Positions 50,979 through 60,269 are shown, numbered from the stretch's first letter. The stretch is DNA of 64,000 nt from Thiothrix subterranea (GCF_016772315.1 NZ_CP053482.1:3591501-3655500), one strand, 5' to 3'. Notes: a model not told the origin generated them from the sequence alone. Translations and numbers: made by a program.

Positions 50979-51674
50979 TCATTCCTTAGATTTGGGATAA
51001 ATGGATTTGAGTTTACAGCGTGCATCGCTGATGTTCATCTGCCAATCCACCCCACGCTGCTGGCTATTCACGTCGGTAGACCATGCTGCAATTTCTTTCT
51101 GTAAGGTTTCAATATCGCCAATACGGCGACCTGATACACACTGGCGCGTCATGGAACTCAATTCATTTTCAGCGATGTTGAGCCAACTGCCATGTTTAGG
51201 GGTATGGCAGAACTCAATCCGACGTACCAATGCCCGCGCCCGTTCCGGTTCAAAGGCTTCATAAAATGCACCCTTGGTGTGGGTGTTAAGGTTGTCGCTA
51301 ACCAAGGTGATTTTGTCACACTCCGCGTAACGCCCTTCCAGCAGCTCGGCAACTTCAATCGCCCAGTCCACTTTCGTCCGGCGTGGTCGGGCATGGGCTT
51401 CGCGCCAACCCGATAGCGGTTCGGTGAACATAAAGATGCTGGCTGTACCCGCCCGTTCGTATTCGTAATCCACCCGACGGGGATGGATTTGGGTCGCTGC
51501 AATCGGTTGACGGGTTTCTTTGGTGAGCTGCACGGGTTGCTCATCCATGCAAATCACCGGATGCTGGGCATCATAGGGTTTCGCATAGGTTTCAAGCACT
51601 TCCTCCATATTAGCCACAAACTCGGCATCACTGTCCGGTGGGATAACCCAATATTGGAGCTTGCGCGAGGTCAT
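50979..51674 (-). CDS. IS630-family transposase, DDE catalytic part
   Basis: 231 residues with DDE-superfamily features: I-C-M-D-E-Q-P-V near residue 42, L-V-S-D-N-L-N-T-H near 122, and S-W-L-N-I-A-E-N-E near 158. All three acidic positions are present. Its ATG overlaps the upstream frame's TGA (ATGA). A run of eight A just before could cause a -1 frameshift that would join the two frames into one transposase. Confidence 0.9.
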   Translation of the reverse strand: MTSRKLQYWVIPPDSDAEFVANMEEVLETYAKPYDAQHPVICMDEQPVQLTKETRQPIAATQIHPRRVDYEYERAGTASIFMFTEPLSGWREAHARPRRTKVDWAIEVAELLEGRYAECDKITLVSDNLNTHTKGAFYEAFEPERARALVRRIEFCHTPKHGSWLNIAENELSSMTRQCVSGRRIGDIETLQKEIAAWSTDVNSQQRGVDWQMNISDARCKLKSIYPKSKE

Positions 51675-52114
51675 ACCGTTTTTTTTAGCATCTTCCGTAG
51701 GGTTTCGTGGCTAACCGACTCCACGATCGCCAATTCAATCACGTGGCGGGTGAGCAGGCGCAATGACCAGTTGGCATAACCCGCTGGCGGCGAACCTAAG
51801 CGCAACGCGATAATCTTCGCCTCTTGTTCGCCATCCAGTATTGTTGGGATGGGTGGGTGTTCACGTCGCTTGCCGTCCAATGCCTGCTGAAAACCGTGCT
51901 GCACCAACTGTTGGCGAATATTTTCAACGGTCTTTGTCCGGCAGTTGAAGGCTTCAGCTATCTGACGGTCTGTCCAGTTGGCTCCTTCTACATCAGCTTT
52001 CAGCAAAATCTGTGCACGGCGGACTCTTTGTCCACTGCCACGGAGTTTCTTGATGGTTTCTTCAAGGATCTGACGCTCTTCATCGCTTAAGCGGACAATG
52101 TATTTCTTTTGCAT
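51671..52114 (-). CDS. IS630-family transposase, N-terminal DNA-binding part
   Basis: 147 residues with a helix-turn-helix region (W-T-D-R-Q-I-A-E-A-F-N-C-R-T-K-T near 56-71) and a second HTH near 110-140 (W-S-L-R-L-L-T-R-H-V). It ends at L-K-K-T-V after a run of eight A. Alone it can only bind the IS ends; function needs fusion with, or assembly alongside, the catalytic frame. Confidence 0.88.
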   Translation of the reverse strand: MQKKYIVRLSDEERQILEETIKKLRGSGQRVRRAQILLKADVEGANWTDRQIAEAFNCRTKTVENIRQQLVQHGFQQALDGKRREHPPIPTILDGEQEAKIIALRLGSPPAGYANWSLRLLTRHVIELAIVESVSHETLRKMLKKTV

Positions 52115-52262
52115 GGGCTAACCTTTCGTGTGTTGCCCATAGCATCTACCTAAATCAGGTGACTTAAAACCCTAATTTCTGAATTTGGCAATGCACTAGC
52201 CATCAAAATCTGTTGTCACCCAACTGCCGTGTTTAACATGGCAGTTTTTGTGAGGGTGAAAC

Positions 52263-52577
52263 ATGGATATTTTATCTTGGTTTATGGGCGATGGCTTGGC
52301 GGTGTTTAATATCGCGTTTACTGGGGGGTTAATAGCGCTCATTTTACTCTGGAAAGTGTACCGATGGCGCTCGCGGTCGCGTTGCCCGGCGTGTAAGACG
52401 CAAGGTGCATACCAGCCGACGGGCGCTGTCAACGCGATTACCCGCAGAGAGGAGCATCGCTGCGAGATGTGCGGGTATATGGACTGGGTAAAACCGCGCC
52501 ACGGCGGTGGTGATAATGGGGGCGATATTGGTTGGGGTGATGGCGGCGGCGATGGCGGCGGCGATGGCGGTGATTAA
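52263..52577 (+). CDS. Small membrane protein with a zinc-ribbon and Gly/Asp-rich tail
   Basis: A 104-residue protein with one transmembrane helix (V-F-N-I-A-F-T-G-G-L-I-A-L-I-L-L near 14-29), a basic segment, two C-x-x-C knuckles (C-P-A-C and C-E-M-C) forming a likely zinc ribbon, and a tail of Gly-Gly-Asp repeats from residue 80. Such G-G-D tails are common in small membrane proteins of unknown role. No function can be assigned. A terminator follows. Confidence 0.65.
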   Translation: MDILSWFMGDGLAVFNIAFTGGLIALILLWKVYRWRSRSRCPACKTQGAYQPTGAVNAITRREEHRCEMCGYMDWVKPRHGGGDNGGDIGWGDGGGDGGGDGGD

Positions 52578-52580
52578 GAA

Positions 52581-52606
52581 AAGCCCTGCAAGTGATGGCA
52601 GGGCTT
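52581..52606 (+). terminator. Rho-independent terminator
   Basis: AAGCCCTGC-aagtgatg-GCAGGGCTT followed by TCGTGTT. Perfect nine-bp stem just past the zinc-ribbon protein; it can also serve the convergent gene. Confidence 0.8.
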
Positions 52607-52632
52607 TCGTGTTGTGAACGCGCTAAACCGCC

Positions 52633-53040
52633 TTACTCGAAATAAAACTTCCCAAACAAGGCTTCCATTTCCTCTTTAGTAAACAGCGAACCGCTCACGG
52701 GTTTTAATCCTGCTGGCGCTGAGGGTTTGGTCTCAGGCTCCGCCGGTAAACCCAGCAGTTCCACTGCCCGTTCATGCGCCACCATCGCTGCGCTGCGGAA
52801 CGGGTAGGTTTGCTGATGGAAGGAATAGCGCCCTGCCTGAATGGTCGTGAAAGCGATCAAGGCATCTTCCCCATGCAAACGGCTGAACGTGCAATGCGTT
52901 AAGCGCCCCTGTTCAAGGGCGAAGCGGCAAGACGCATTGTCATGGGTCGCAATCAGCAAGGTGCCAGATAATTTCTGGACAACCACGTCAATTAACCCAT
53001 TCCATAAGACGAGGTAAGGGTGGTAATCACGATTTGGCAT
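52633..53040 (-). CDS. DUF4388-like (PATAN-type) protein
   Basis: A 135-residue soluble protein. The N-terminal ~80 residues (L-S-G-T-L-L-I-A-T, then R-F-A-L-E-Q-G-R-L-T-H-C, then G-R-Y-S-F) have the DUF4388 pattern seen in proteins tied to signalling and motility or gliding. A flexible Pro-rich segment and a short acidic tail follow. It starts 20 bp after the phoD stop, so it is probably co-transcribed with phoD. Function unknown. Confidence 0.65.
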   Translation of the reverse strand: MPNRDYHPYLVLWNGLIDVVVQKLSGTLLIATHDNASCRFALEQGRLTHCTFSRLHGEDALIAFTTIQAGRYSFHQQTYPFRSAAMVAHERAVELLGLPAEPETKPSAPAGLKPVSGSLFTKEEMEALFGKFYFE

Positions 53041-53060
53041 GTAACACTCGTAAGATCAAA

Positions 53061-54875
53061 TTAACTGCGCACCAGCTTGCGCTTGCCCGCACCGGCTACC
53101 GTGGTTTTCAGGCTTTTTTCCAGCTTGGTGGTGTAAGTGCTGGTTTTGACGCTGGAAACAAAGTACCAGTCCGCTTTGGCTTCGGTCGCATTCACGCTTA
53201 ACACCATGTAACCCCGTTGTGCGGTATCCGCGTAAGCCAGCGTGGGGATTAATTGCTGCACGCCAGCCGCCAATTCCGCCGGTTTGGTGTCGGGGATGTA
53301 TTCTTCCAAACCCGGCGAGGAGACGGATGGTGTCGCAAATTCCACCCCGATGGCATTGCCACTCACGTCTTGCAAATCGCTTGCCCAAGCATTGTGGGTA
53401 TCGCCGCTTAACACCACCACGTTTTTGTCCAATGCCCGTGCGGTGCCGAACACCGTTTCGCGGGCTACGGCATAACCATCCCACGCATCCAGATTGTAAG
53501 GGATGCTGGGGGCGGCGATGATGGCTTGATTCACCGGGTCATTGACGATGGTAAGTTGTGCCGCTGTCATGCCCGCTGCCAGCAGGTTTTCCGGGGTAAC
53601 AGGTGTGCCTGCCGCTGTCAGTTTGGCAACCAAGGTTTGGTAGGTGATAAATGCGACGGCAAGCACCCCATACTGGGCAAAGCTGACGGTAGGCTTTTGC
53701 GGGGTTGGCGTCAGCAACGGCGAGGGTAGGTACATCTTGCCCATTAGGATTTGTTGCCCCAATACTTGCCAAGTTGCGCCGGATGCCGCCAGTTGGCTCT
53801 GCAACCACGCCATTTGTTCCGCGCCCAACAATTGGCGGGTCGGGTCTGCCATGTCAGCGGCAAAAGTCGTGGCATTGAATGCGCCAGTGGTCGGGTCAAT
53901 GTATGTGGCGTAGTCGAGTTGCTTGTCACGTCCACCGGCACGGGTATCGAGCATGTGCAAGCTCAACAATGTACCGAAGTCGAACGAGCGGTAAGCCCGC
54001 AGCGGGTTGCTGGCATCTTGTTCGCGTACTGGCAACCATTCTTGCCAGGCTTTCAGGGCAGCGGCGCGGCGCAAGGCAAAGTCGCCTTCGGTCGCCGCTG
54101 TGTGGTTTTCCGCGCCATCTTTCCAAGTGTCGTTGGCAATTTCGTGGTCATCCCAGATGCAGATGAAAGGCAGTTTGGCATGGACTGCTTGCAAGTCCTT
54201 ATCGCTGCGGTATTGCGCGTAACGCTGACGGTAATCGTCGATTTTCACCAATTCATTGGCGGGCAGGGCAATCCGCCCCAATTTTGCGGCATCAGCCGAC
54301 GCATATTGATCAGCACCGGCTGGGTATTCGTAGATGTAATCGCCTAAGTGGATGGCGGCAAACAAATCATCGCGCTTGGCGGCTTCGGCATAAACGTGGA
54401 AATAACCCGCTGGGTAATTGGCGCATGAAAATACCGCGAGTTTCACTTCATCCGGCGAGGCTTGTGGTAAGGTGCGGGTTTTGCCGACGGGCGACGTGCT
54501 GCCATCGGCTTTGAAGCGGTAATAGTACGTGTTGCCAGCAATCAAACCAGCGGCATCGACCTTAACGGTGTAATCACGGGCGGCATCGGTTTTGGTTTCA
54601 CCTTTGCTCACGACGTTGGCGAAGGCGGCATCGCTGGCAACTTCCCACGTCACGCTGGTGTTGGTGGCGTTGGCGCTGGGCAATACCCGCGTCCACAATA
54701 TCACGCGATCAGCCAATGGGTCGCCGCTGGCAATCCCGTGAGTAAAACTGGCAGCCGTAGCGGTGGTTGCGCTGTCATTGTCATTATTATTGCAACCCGT
54801 GAGTAAGCCACTGGCAAGCGCACTCGAACCCAAAATGGCGTGGCGAATAAAATTACGGCGATCAATAGGGGGCAT
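53061..54875 (-). CDS. phoD: PhoD-family alkaline phosphatase, Tat-exported
   Basis: 604 residues. The signal peptide has the twin-arginine motif R-R-N-F-I-R near residue 6 and a lipobox L-L-T-G-C-N-N-N, so it may be a Tat-exported lipoprotein. Core motifs of PhoD are clear: H-G-I-A-S-G-D-P near 46, F-S-C-A-N-Y near 148, L-G-D-Y-I-Y-E-Y near 175, W-D-D-H-E-I-A-N near 236 and L-S-G-D-T-H-N-A-W near 490. It cleaves phosphomonoesters and some diesters in the periplasm or at the surface, using metal (Ca2+/Fe3+ in known members). A three-unit candidate Pho box precedes it. Confidence 0.92.
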   Translation of the reverse strand: MPPIDRRNFIRHAILGSSALASGLLTGCNNNDNDSATTATAASFTHGIASGDPLADRVILWTRVLPSANATNTSVTWEVASDAAFANVVSKGETKTDAARDYTVKVDAAGLIAGNTYYYRFKADGSTSPVGKTRTLPQASPDEVKLAVFSCANYPAGYFHVYAEAAKRDDLFAAIHLGDYIYEYPAGADQYASADAAKLGRIALPANELVKIDDYRQRYAQYRSDKDLQAVHAKLPFICIWDDHEIANDTWKDGAENHTAATEGDFALRRAAALKAWQEWLPVREQDASNPLRAYRSFDFGTLLSLHMLDTRAGGRDKQLDYATYIDPTTGAFNATTFAADMADPTRQLLGAEQMAWLQSQLAASGATWQVLGQQILMGKMYLPSPLLTPTPQKPTVSFAQYGVLAVAFITYQTLVAKLTAAGTPVTPENLLAAGMTAAQLTIVNDPVNQAIIAAPSIPYNLDAWDGYAVARETVFGTARALDKNVVVLSGDTHNAWASDLQDVSGNAIGVEFATPSVSSPGLEEYIPDTKPAELAAGVQQLIPTLAYADTAQRGYMVLSVNATEAKADWYFVSSVKTSTYTTKLEKSLKTTVAGAGKRKLVRS

Positions 54876-54923
54876 GGCACTCTCCGGCTGGTTTTAAATG
54901 ACGACCATGATAGAGGTGGGAAT

Positions 54924-54952
54924 GTGTCAATGCGGTGAAAAGGGGATGATTT
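54924..54952 (-). promoter_or_regulatory. Candidate PhoB box upstream of phoD
   Basis: The minus strand reads AAATCAT-cccc-TTTTCAC-cgca-TTGACAC at an 11-bp period, about 50 bp before the phoD start. Units are imperfect. Confidence 0.45.
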
Positions 54953-54957
54953 TTTCG

Positions 54958-55884
54958 TTATCCGCCCTGCGCATCAGGGGCATTGGTCGCTATCTGTAAC
55001 CGAAGTTGTTGAATCGTATCAATTGCCAGCCCCGTCATGCTGGCAATCTCTGCCTCAGAAATTATACCCAGCCGCAGCAGATGATAGGCCACCTCCTTTG
55101 CCTTTTCAGCCATACCTTCTGCCTTGCCTTCCACCATGCCTTCCGCTTTGCCCTCCTGCCAACCTTCGTCGCGAGCCGTATCTGTCACATTTTTCAAATC
55201 ACGGTAATATTTAAGACTGTCTTCGTACACTTGGCGTTCAATGGGGCTGAATTGAGCAATGTTGGCAACCGCGAACAGTTTCAGGAAAATGGCTTCTTGC
55301 AATTCCGGTGGGATTTCCTGCAACTCATGCAAATGCCTGAAAATGTAAAACCATTTGTCTTGCAGGGTGCGCAGTTCCCCACGTGTCTTTTGAAAATGTG
55401 GCAGCGTCAGGTAGATGAACGTCAGTTTGTCGTAAAATACGTGTCCGTTCTGGTTTTTCAGTTGGATGAAGTGGACGACTTCATGATCATCTTCGCGCCG
55501 GTCTTCATCAAACACAAAGTCGAGGATACCGACCGTGTAAACCGCCGTGAGCTTATAATCCCAATCACCGCGTTGCGCCTGTTCCTGAATCGGGAAGGTG
55601 GCGTAATAAAGGCTGCGGTCTTTGAAATAATTCTGCTTGGCTTTTTGCAGTTCCACAATAAAGCGCTCGCCCGTGCTGCTGGTACAACTCAGGTCGAAAA
55701 TTGCCTTGCGGTCGAGGGCGTTAGCGCCTTGGTATTCATTCTTGGTGAATTGCAAATCCTGAATACGGTGTTTTTCAGGCAACAAGGTGTTTAAGAAGCT
55801 GATCAGCAGGTCTTTGTTCGGCTCTTCACCAAACAGCTTTTTGAAACCGAAGTCAGTGAATAGGTTAATGAATTTATCTTGCAT
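54958..55884 (-). CDS. Rpn-like PD-(D/E)XK nuclease-family protein
   Basis: A 308-residue protein of the Rpn/PDDEXK-transposase group. It begins L-F-T-D-F-G-F-K-K-L-F-G near residue 9. The nuclease core shows F-D-L-S-C-T near residue 64 (Asp) and F-I-V-E-L-Q-K-A near 74 (E-x-Q/K), which is the typical ELQ variant. The C-terminus has G-K-A-E-G-M repeats, a common feature. Rpn proteins are DNA nucleases linked to recombination or phage defence. Probably accessory; it sits between PhoD and the UshA-like gene on the same strand as phoD. Confidence 0.82.
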   Translation of the reverse strand: MQDKFINLFTDFGFKKLFGEEPNKDLLISFLNTLLPEKHRIQDLQFTKNEYQGANALDRKAIFDLSCTSSTGERFIVELQKAKQNYFKDRSLYYATFPIQEQAQRGDWDYKLTAVYTVGILDFVFDEDRREDDHEVVHFIQLKNQNGHVFYDKLTFIYLTLPHFQKTRGELRTLQDKWFYIFRHLHELQEIPPELQEAIFLKLFAVANIAQFSPIERQVYEDSLKYYRDLKNVTDTARDEGWQEGKAEGMVEGKAEGMAEKAKEVAYHLLRLGIISEAEIASMTGLAIDTIQQLRLQIATNAPDAQGG

Positions 55885-56012
55885 GGCGCTCGCCTGTCAG
55901 GTGGCTGGATGGAGTGAGTTTAGCATAAATGAATCCTCCAACAGCGATGCTCCCGAACACACATCCTTATATCTTACATGTGCCAGCGCACAGTAAAGCC
56001 CAATTAATTAAG

Positions 56013-56030
56013 TTGTCATCAAACTGCTGT
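56013..56030 (+). promoter_or_regulatory. Weak candidate PhoB box upstream of the UshA-like gene
   Basis: TTGTCAT-caaa-CTGCTGT: one good heptamer and one poor one 11 bp apart, about 33 bp before the start. Confidence 0.35.
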
Positions 56031-56062
56031 ATATCAGAAGCATCCAAACAACCCGGAGTCTT

Positions 56063-57928
56063 ATGATGAAATTTCAGCATTCCCTATTAGTCGGCTTGTG
56101 CGTTTCCACGTTAGTACTAATCAGCGGCTGTAACGATAATGACACCCCAGCAGCAGCAAGCGACACCGCCACTACCCCTGCGACCAGCCTGCGCATTTTG
56201 CACATCAACGACCACCATTCACACTTGCAACCCAACAGCGCCACGTTGACGCTGGCGGGCAAAGCCACTGCCGTTAAAACCGGCGGCTTCCCGCGTGTGG
56301 TGTCTAAAATCAACGAATTGGCAGCCAGCGGCGGCAATGTATTGAAACTGCACGCAGGTGATGCAACTACCGGCGATTTGTATTTCACCCTGTTCAAAGG
56401 CAAAGCCGACGCGGAGCAGATGAATCAGGTCTGTTTTGATGCCTTCACGCTGGGGAATCACGAATTCGACTCTGGCGATGCCGGTTTGAAAAACTTCCTC
56501 GATTTCCTCAATAGCAGCGCAGCCTGTAAAACCGACGTATTGTCTGCCAACGTGCAGCCTAAAGTTGGTACGTCACCACTGGCGCTGAATTCTGCCACCG
56601 ATTACATCAAGCCTTACACCGTCAAAGAAATTAACGGGCAGAAATTCGGCATTATCGGCTTGACCATTGCAGGCAAAACCAAAAATTCTTCCAGCCCGGA
56701 TGAAACCACCCTGTTTGCCAATGAAGCCACTACCGCACAAAAATACATCGACGAACTGGCAGGGCAGGGTGTCAACAAGATCATTTTGCTGACGCATCAA
56801 GGTTACGACAATGATCAAACCATCGCCAAGCAGCTCAAAGGCGTTGACGTGATTGTAGGTGGCGATTCGCATACCTTATTAGGCGAGGGTTTCAAAGCTT
56901 TTGGCTTGACTCCCGCAGGCGCTTACCCAACCAAAACCACCGACGCGAATGGCAAGCAAGTGTGCATTGCCCAAGCGTCACAATACAGCGACATCGTGGG
57001 TGAATTGAATATTGAGTTCAATGCCAGTGGTGAGGTGAGCGCGTGTTTCGGTACACCGCACTTGTTGCTGAGCGACACCTTCAAAGTGAGCAATGTGGAA
57101 CTGACGGGTGCGGAGCATGATGCGGTGCTGAAAGTGGTAGCCGATGCGCCGGAACTGTCCCTTGTAACTTCGGATGCCGCCGCGCAAGCCAACCTCGATA
57201 GCTATTCCCAGCAAGTTGACGTGTTGAAGCAAACCAAAATCGGCGTAGCTGCTGAAACGCTGTGCCATGAGCGCATTCCCAACCAAGGTTTGAGCAAGAC
57301 CGCAGGCTGCACCGTTGCTACCCAGTCAAATGGTAGTGACATTGCCAATATCGTTTCCAAAGCGTTTTTGGAAATGAGCCTGACTTCTGACATTTGCTTG
57401 CAGAATGCTGGCGGTGTGCGCGTTGATGTACCCGCAGGCGATATTACCCTCGGTACGGCTTACACCTTGCTGCCGTTTGCTAATACGCTGACTGAAATGG
57501 ATATGACTGGGAAAGAAATCATCGACTCCTTGGAAGATGGCATTGATTTCGCGCTGAATCCACAAGGTTCAACAGGTTCATACCCGTATGCAGCCGGTTT
57601 GCGTTGGGAAGCGGATTTATCGCAAGCCAAAGGTGCGCGTGTCACCAATGTGCAAGTTAACCCGCGTGTTACGGGGGCGTGGGTCGCCATTGATCCGGCG
57701 AAAACTTACAAGGTTGTGACCAACAGTTTCCTCGCGACCGGTGGCGATGGTTACACCACCTTCAAGAATCTGGCAGCGGCTAAAAAGCTGAACACCTACC
57801 TGGATTACGCGCAATCCTTCGCTGATTACGTGACTCGCGAAACCGCAGCGGGACGTAGTGTGATGAAATTGCCGTTAGAGGAATACAGTACTCAACGCTT
57901 CATCGACAAGGGTGGTGTGTTGCGTTGA
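56063..57928 (+). CDS. UshA/NadN-like 5'-nucleotidase lipoprotein
   Basis: 621 residues starting at tandem ATGs. The lipoprotein signal ends L-I-S-G-C-N-D-N-D. The metallophosphoesterase domain has L-H-I-N-D-H-H-S-H, H-A-G-D-A-T-T-G-D, L-G-N-H-E-F-D-S-G-D, L-T-H-Q-G and G-G-D-S-H-T-L-L. The C-terminal 5'-nucleotidase domain has Q-N-A-G-G-V-R and F-L-A-T-G-G-D-G-Y. These enzymes release phosphate from 5'-nucleotides (and UDP-sugars or NAD) outside the inner membrane. This complements the CpdB-like enzyme, which attacks 2',3'-cyclic and 3' species. Plus strand, followed by phoX 100 bp on. Confidence 0.88.
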   Translation: MMKFQHSLLVGLCVSTLVLISGCNDNDTPAAASDTATTPATSLRILHINDHHSHLQPNSATLTLAGKATAVKTGGFPRVVSKINELAASGGNVLKLHAGDATTGDLYFTLFKGKADAEQMNQVCFDAFTLGNHEFDSGDAGLKNFLDFLNSSAACKTDVLSANVQPKVGTSPLALNSATDYIKPYTVKEINGQKFGIIGLTIAGKTKNSSSPDETTLFANEATTAQKYIDELAGQGVNKIILLTHQGYDNDQTIAKQLKGVDVIVGGDSHTLLGEGFKAFGLTPAGAYPTKTTDANGKQVCIAQASQYSDIVGELNIEFNASGEVSACFGTPHLLLSDTFKVSNVELTGAEHDAVLKVVADAPELSLVTSDAAAQANLDSYSQQVDVLKQTKIGVAAETLCHERIPNQGLSKTAGCTVATQSNGSDIANIVSKAFLEMSLTSDICLQNAGGVRVDVPAGDITLGTAYTLLPFANTLTEMDMTGKEIIDSLEDGIDFALNPQGSTGSYPYAAGLRWEADLSQAKGARVTNVQVNPRVTGAWVAIDPAKTYKVVTNSFLATGGDGYTTFKNLAAAKKLNTYLDYAQSFADYVTRETAAGRSVMKLPLEEYSTQRFIDKGGVLR

Positions 57929-57938
57929 TGACATCATT

Positions 57939-57967
57939 TCTTAATATTGCTGCAACATAACTTTCAC
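57939..57967 (+). promoter_or_regulatory. PhoB box (three units) upstream of phoX
   Basis: TCTTAAT-attg-CTGCAAC-ataa-CTTTCAC with an exact 11-bp period, about 60 bp before the phoX start. A fourth, weaker unit (ATGACAT) lies 11 bp further upstream. Confidence 0.65.
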
Positions 57968-58028
57968 AGTGAGGCGTTAGGCTCTCACCCGTACATTCCC
58001 TTTAGCAACACATGTTGAGGATAGAAGC

Positions 58029-60269
58029 ATGAGCGATTTACGCACGGTTAACCATCCGGTGGTTGATCCAGATGATATTGGCTACAACACTTCGAATAAC
58101 CCTTCATTTGAGCAAATCCTTGAAGCTCGCATGACTCGTCGTGGTTTACTGCGCGGCAGTTTTGCCTTGATGGCAGCGTCTGTACTCGGCGTTGGTTTGA
58201 CTGGCTGCGGTAATGATAGCGACACAACCGCAACTACGGACACAGGTACTGGCACGAATACTGGCACTAGCGGTTTAACGCTGAGCTTTAACCCTGTTGC
58301 TAAGAGCATTGCTGATGCATTGTCTGTACCAGCCGGTTACACCGCGACTGTATTGATGGCTGTTGGTGATCCGATCAATAACAGTACGTCTACTTACAGT
58401 AACGTGGGGACAGATGACGCTGCTAGCTTCCAGTTCCGTTTTGGTGACCATGCTGATGGTATGCATTACTTCGGTCTGAATGCAGCGGGCACCGGTTTGG
58501 ATTACAGCAACGCTACACGCGGTGTACTGTGTACTAACCACGAAGTTTCTGAAGATTTGGGTTTCATGCACGCGGCTGGCCCAACAGAATATGGTTCTGC
58601 CAGTACTGCTGCTCGCCCGACTACTGAAATCGACAAAGAAGTGGCGCTGCACGGTGTCACGGTTGTGGAAATTGCTAAGAGCGGCACAACGTATCAAGTT
58701 AACCGCGCTTCTACCTTGAATCGCCGTATTACTGCTGCGACTGAAATGGAACTGACGGGGCTTGCGCGTAGCAGCGATTTGATGGTAACGGCACATTCTA
58801 CCGCAGGCACAAATACACGCGGTACGATCAATAACTGTGGTAATGGTTATACGCCTTGGGGTACTTACCTGACTTGTGAAGAAAACTGGGCAGGTTATTT
58901 CTATCGCCGCGAAGACAATGCTGTGCGTACTGCTAAAGAAGTTACCGCGTTCGCACGTTATGGCATTAAAAATGACACATCTGGGCGTTATAACTGGTCG
59001 CGTCCGGGGATTACGGATACTACAGATTTATACCGTCGCTGGAATGCGGGTGTTACCGGGGCAAGTGCTGCGGCAGACTTCCGCAATGTGGCTAACACCT
59101 TCGGTTGGATTGTGGAAATCGATCCATTCAACCCAACGTCAATACCTAAAAAGCGTACAACAATGGGGCGTTTCGCCCATGAAGCTTGTTTCCCTGCTAA
59201 ACCTGTCGCGGGTAAACCGGTGGTGTTCTATATGGGTGATGATTCCCAGAACGAATACGTCTACAAATTTGTGTCGGATGCTGTATGGAGTGCTTCAGAT
59301 GCAAACGCTGGGGCATCAGCGGGTGATAAGTACCTGAATGCGGGTAAATTGTATGTTGCCAAATTCAATGCTGACGGCACGGGTACTTGGGAATTGCTGA
59401 GCATGAGCAATAGCAAAGTGGCAAGCTACACCACTTACAGCTTTTCCGGTGAAGCGGATGTCGTCATCAACGCACGTTTAGCAGCGGATGCGGTGGGCGC
59501 AACGAAGATGGATCGCCCAGAATGGGGCGCTATCAACCCAGTCAACGGCGAAGTCTATTTGACATTGACCAATAATAGCTCACGGGGTAGCGCTGCTAAT
59601 CGTGCGTTGGATGCGGCTAATCCCCGTTACTACACCGACCAGAAAGGTACTACATCCACCAGTCAAGGTAACGTCAACGGTCATATTATCCGCTGGAAAG
59701 AAACCGGTGGTGATCATACGGCGACGACCTTCAACTGGGATATTTACCTGTTCGGGGCGCAAGCAGATGCGGATAGCAATATCAATATTTCCGGGTTAAC
59801 GATTGAAAATGATTTCTCCAGTCCAGACGGTCTGTGGTTTAGTCAGGTAACACCGGGCTTGTTGTGGGTGCAAACTGACGATGGCGCGTATACCGATGTG
59901 ACCAACTGTATGATGTTGGCAGCACTTCCTAGCACTATGGGCGATGGCAATACGGTCAATGTGGTGAATAAGGCGGTTCCGTCTAATACCAATGCGGATC
60001 AAACCGTGGCAACCCGTGTGGGCAGTAAGGCAAGTAATACGTCTCTGCGGCGTTTCTTGGTCGGGCCTAAAGGTTGTGAAATTACAGGTATTACCGAAAC
60101 ACCGGATGGCAAAGCGATTTTCGTCAATATTCAACATCCGGGTGAAGGTAGTAAGTCGGTGACTGACCCTACCCAATTCACCAGCCACTGGCCAAAAGGT
60201 GGCAGTGCGCGTCCGCAGTCTGCGACGGTGGTGATTACCCGTAATGATGGCGGCAAAGTTGCTGTTTAA
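58029..60269 (+). CDS. phoX: PhoX-family alkaline phosphatase, Tat-exported
   Basis: 746 residues of the DUF839/PhoX family. The Tat signal lies some 35 residues in (R-R-G-L-L-R-G-S-F near 36-44) and ends in a lipobox-like L-T-G-C-G-N, followed by a Thr-rich linker. Family blocks are L-C-T-N-H-E-V-S-E near 160, C-E-E-N-W-A-G-Y-F near 280, G-R-F-A-H-E-A-C near 380, M-G-D-D-S-Q-N-E-Y near 400 and S-S-P-D-G-L-W-F. PhoX is a Ca2+/Fe3+-dependent monoesterase. Codon use leans to GGT, CGT and ACT, which may reflect high expression. A good Pho box precedes it and a terminator follows. Confidence 0.92.
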   Translation: MSDLRTVNHPVVDPDDIGYNTSNNPSFEQILEARMTRRGLLRGSFALMAASVLGVGLTGCGNDSDTTATTDTGTGTNTGTSGLTLSFNPVAKSIADALSVPAGYTATVLMAVGDPINNSTSTYSNVGTDDAASFQFRFGDHADGMHYFGLNAAGTGLDYSNATRGVLCTNHEVSEDLGFMHAAGPTEYGSASTAARPTTEIDKEVALHGVTVVEIAKSGTTYQVNRASTLNRRITAATEMELTGLARSSDLMVTAHSTAGTNTRGTINNCGNGYTPWGTYLTCEENWAGYFYRREDNAVRTAKEVTAFARYGIKNDTSGRYNWSRPGITDTTDLYRRWNAGVTGASAAADFRNVANTFGWIVEIDPFNPTSIPKKRTTMGRFAHEACFPAKPVAGKPVVFYMGDDSQNEYVYKFVSDAVWSASDANAGASAGDKYLNAGKLYVAKFNADGTGTWELLSMSNSKVASYTTYSFSGEADVVINARLAADAVGATKMDRPEWGAINPVNGEVYLTLTNNSSRGSAANRALDAANPRYYTDQKGTTSTSQGNVNGHIIRWKETGGDHTATTFNWDIYLFGAQADADSNINISGLTIENDFSSPDGLWFSQVTPGLLWVQTDDGAYTDVTNCMMLAALPSTMGDGNTVNVVNKAVPSNTNADQTVATRVGSKASNTSLRRFLVGPKGCEITGITETPDGKAIFVNIQHPGEGSKSVTDPTQFTSHWPKGGSARPQSATVVITRNDGGKVAV

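Larger units (their letters stand above)
50971..52196 (-). mobile_element. IS630-family insertion sequence
   Basis: A 1226-bp element flanked by TA at 50969-50970 and 52197-52198, the target duplication of the family. The ends are imperfect inverted repeats starting GTGCAT (left GTGCATCGTCATTCC, right in reverse GTGCATTGCCAAATTC). It carries two overlapping transposase frames and lies just behind the CpdB-like gene without interrupting a recognisable gene. Confidence 0.88.
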
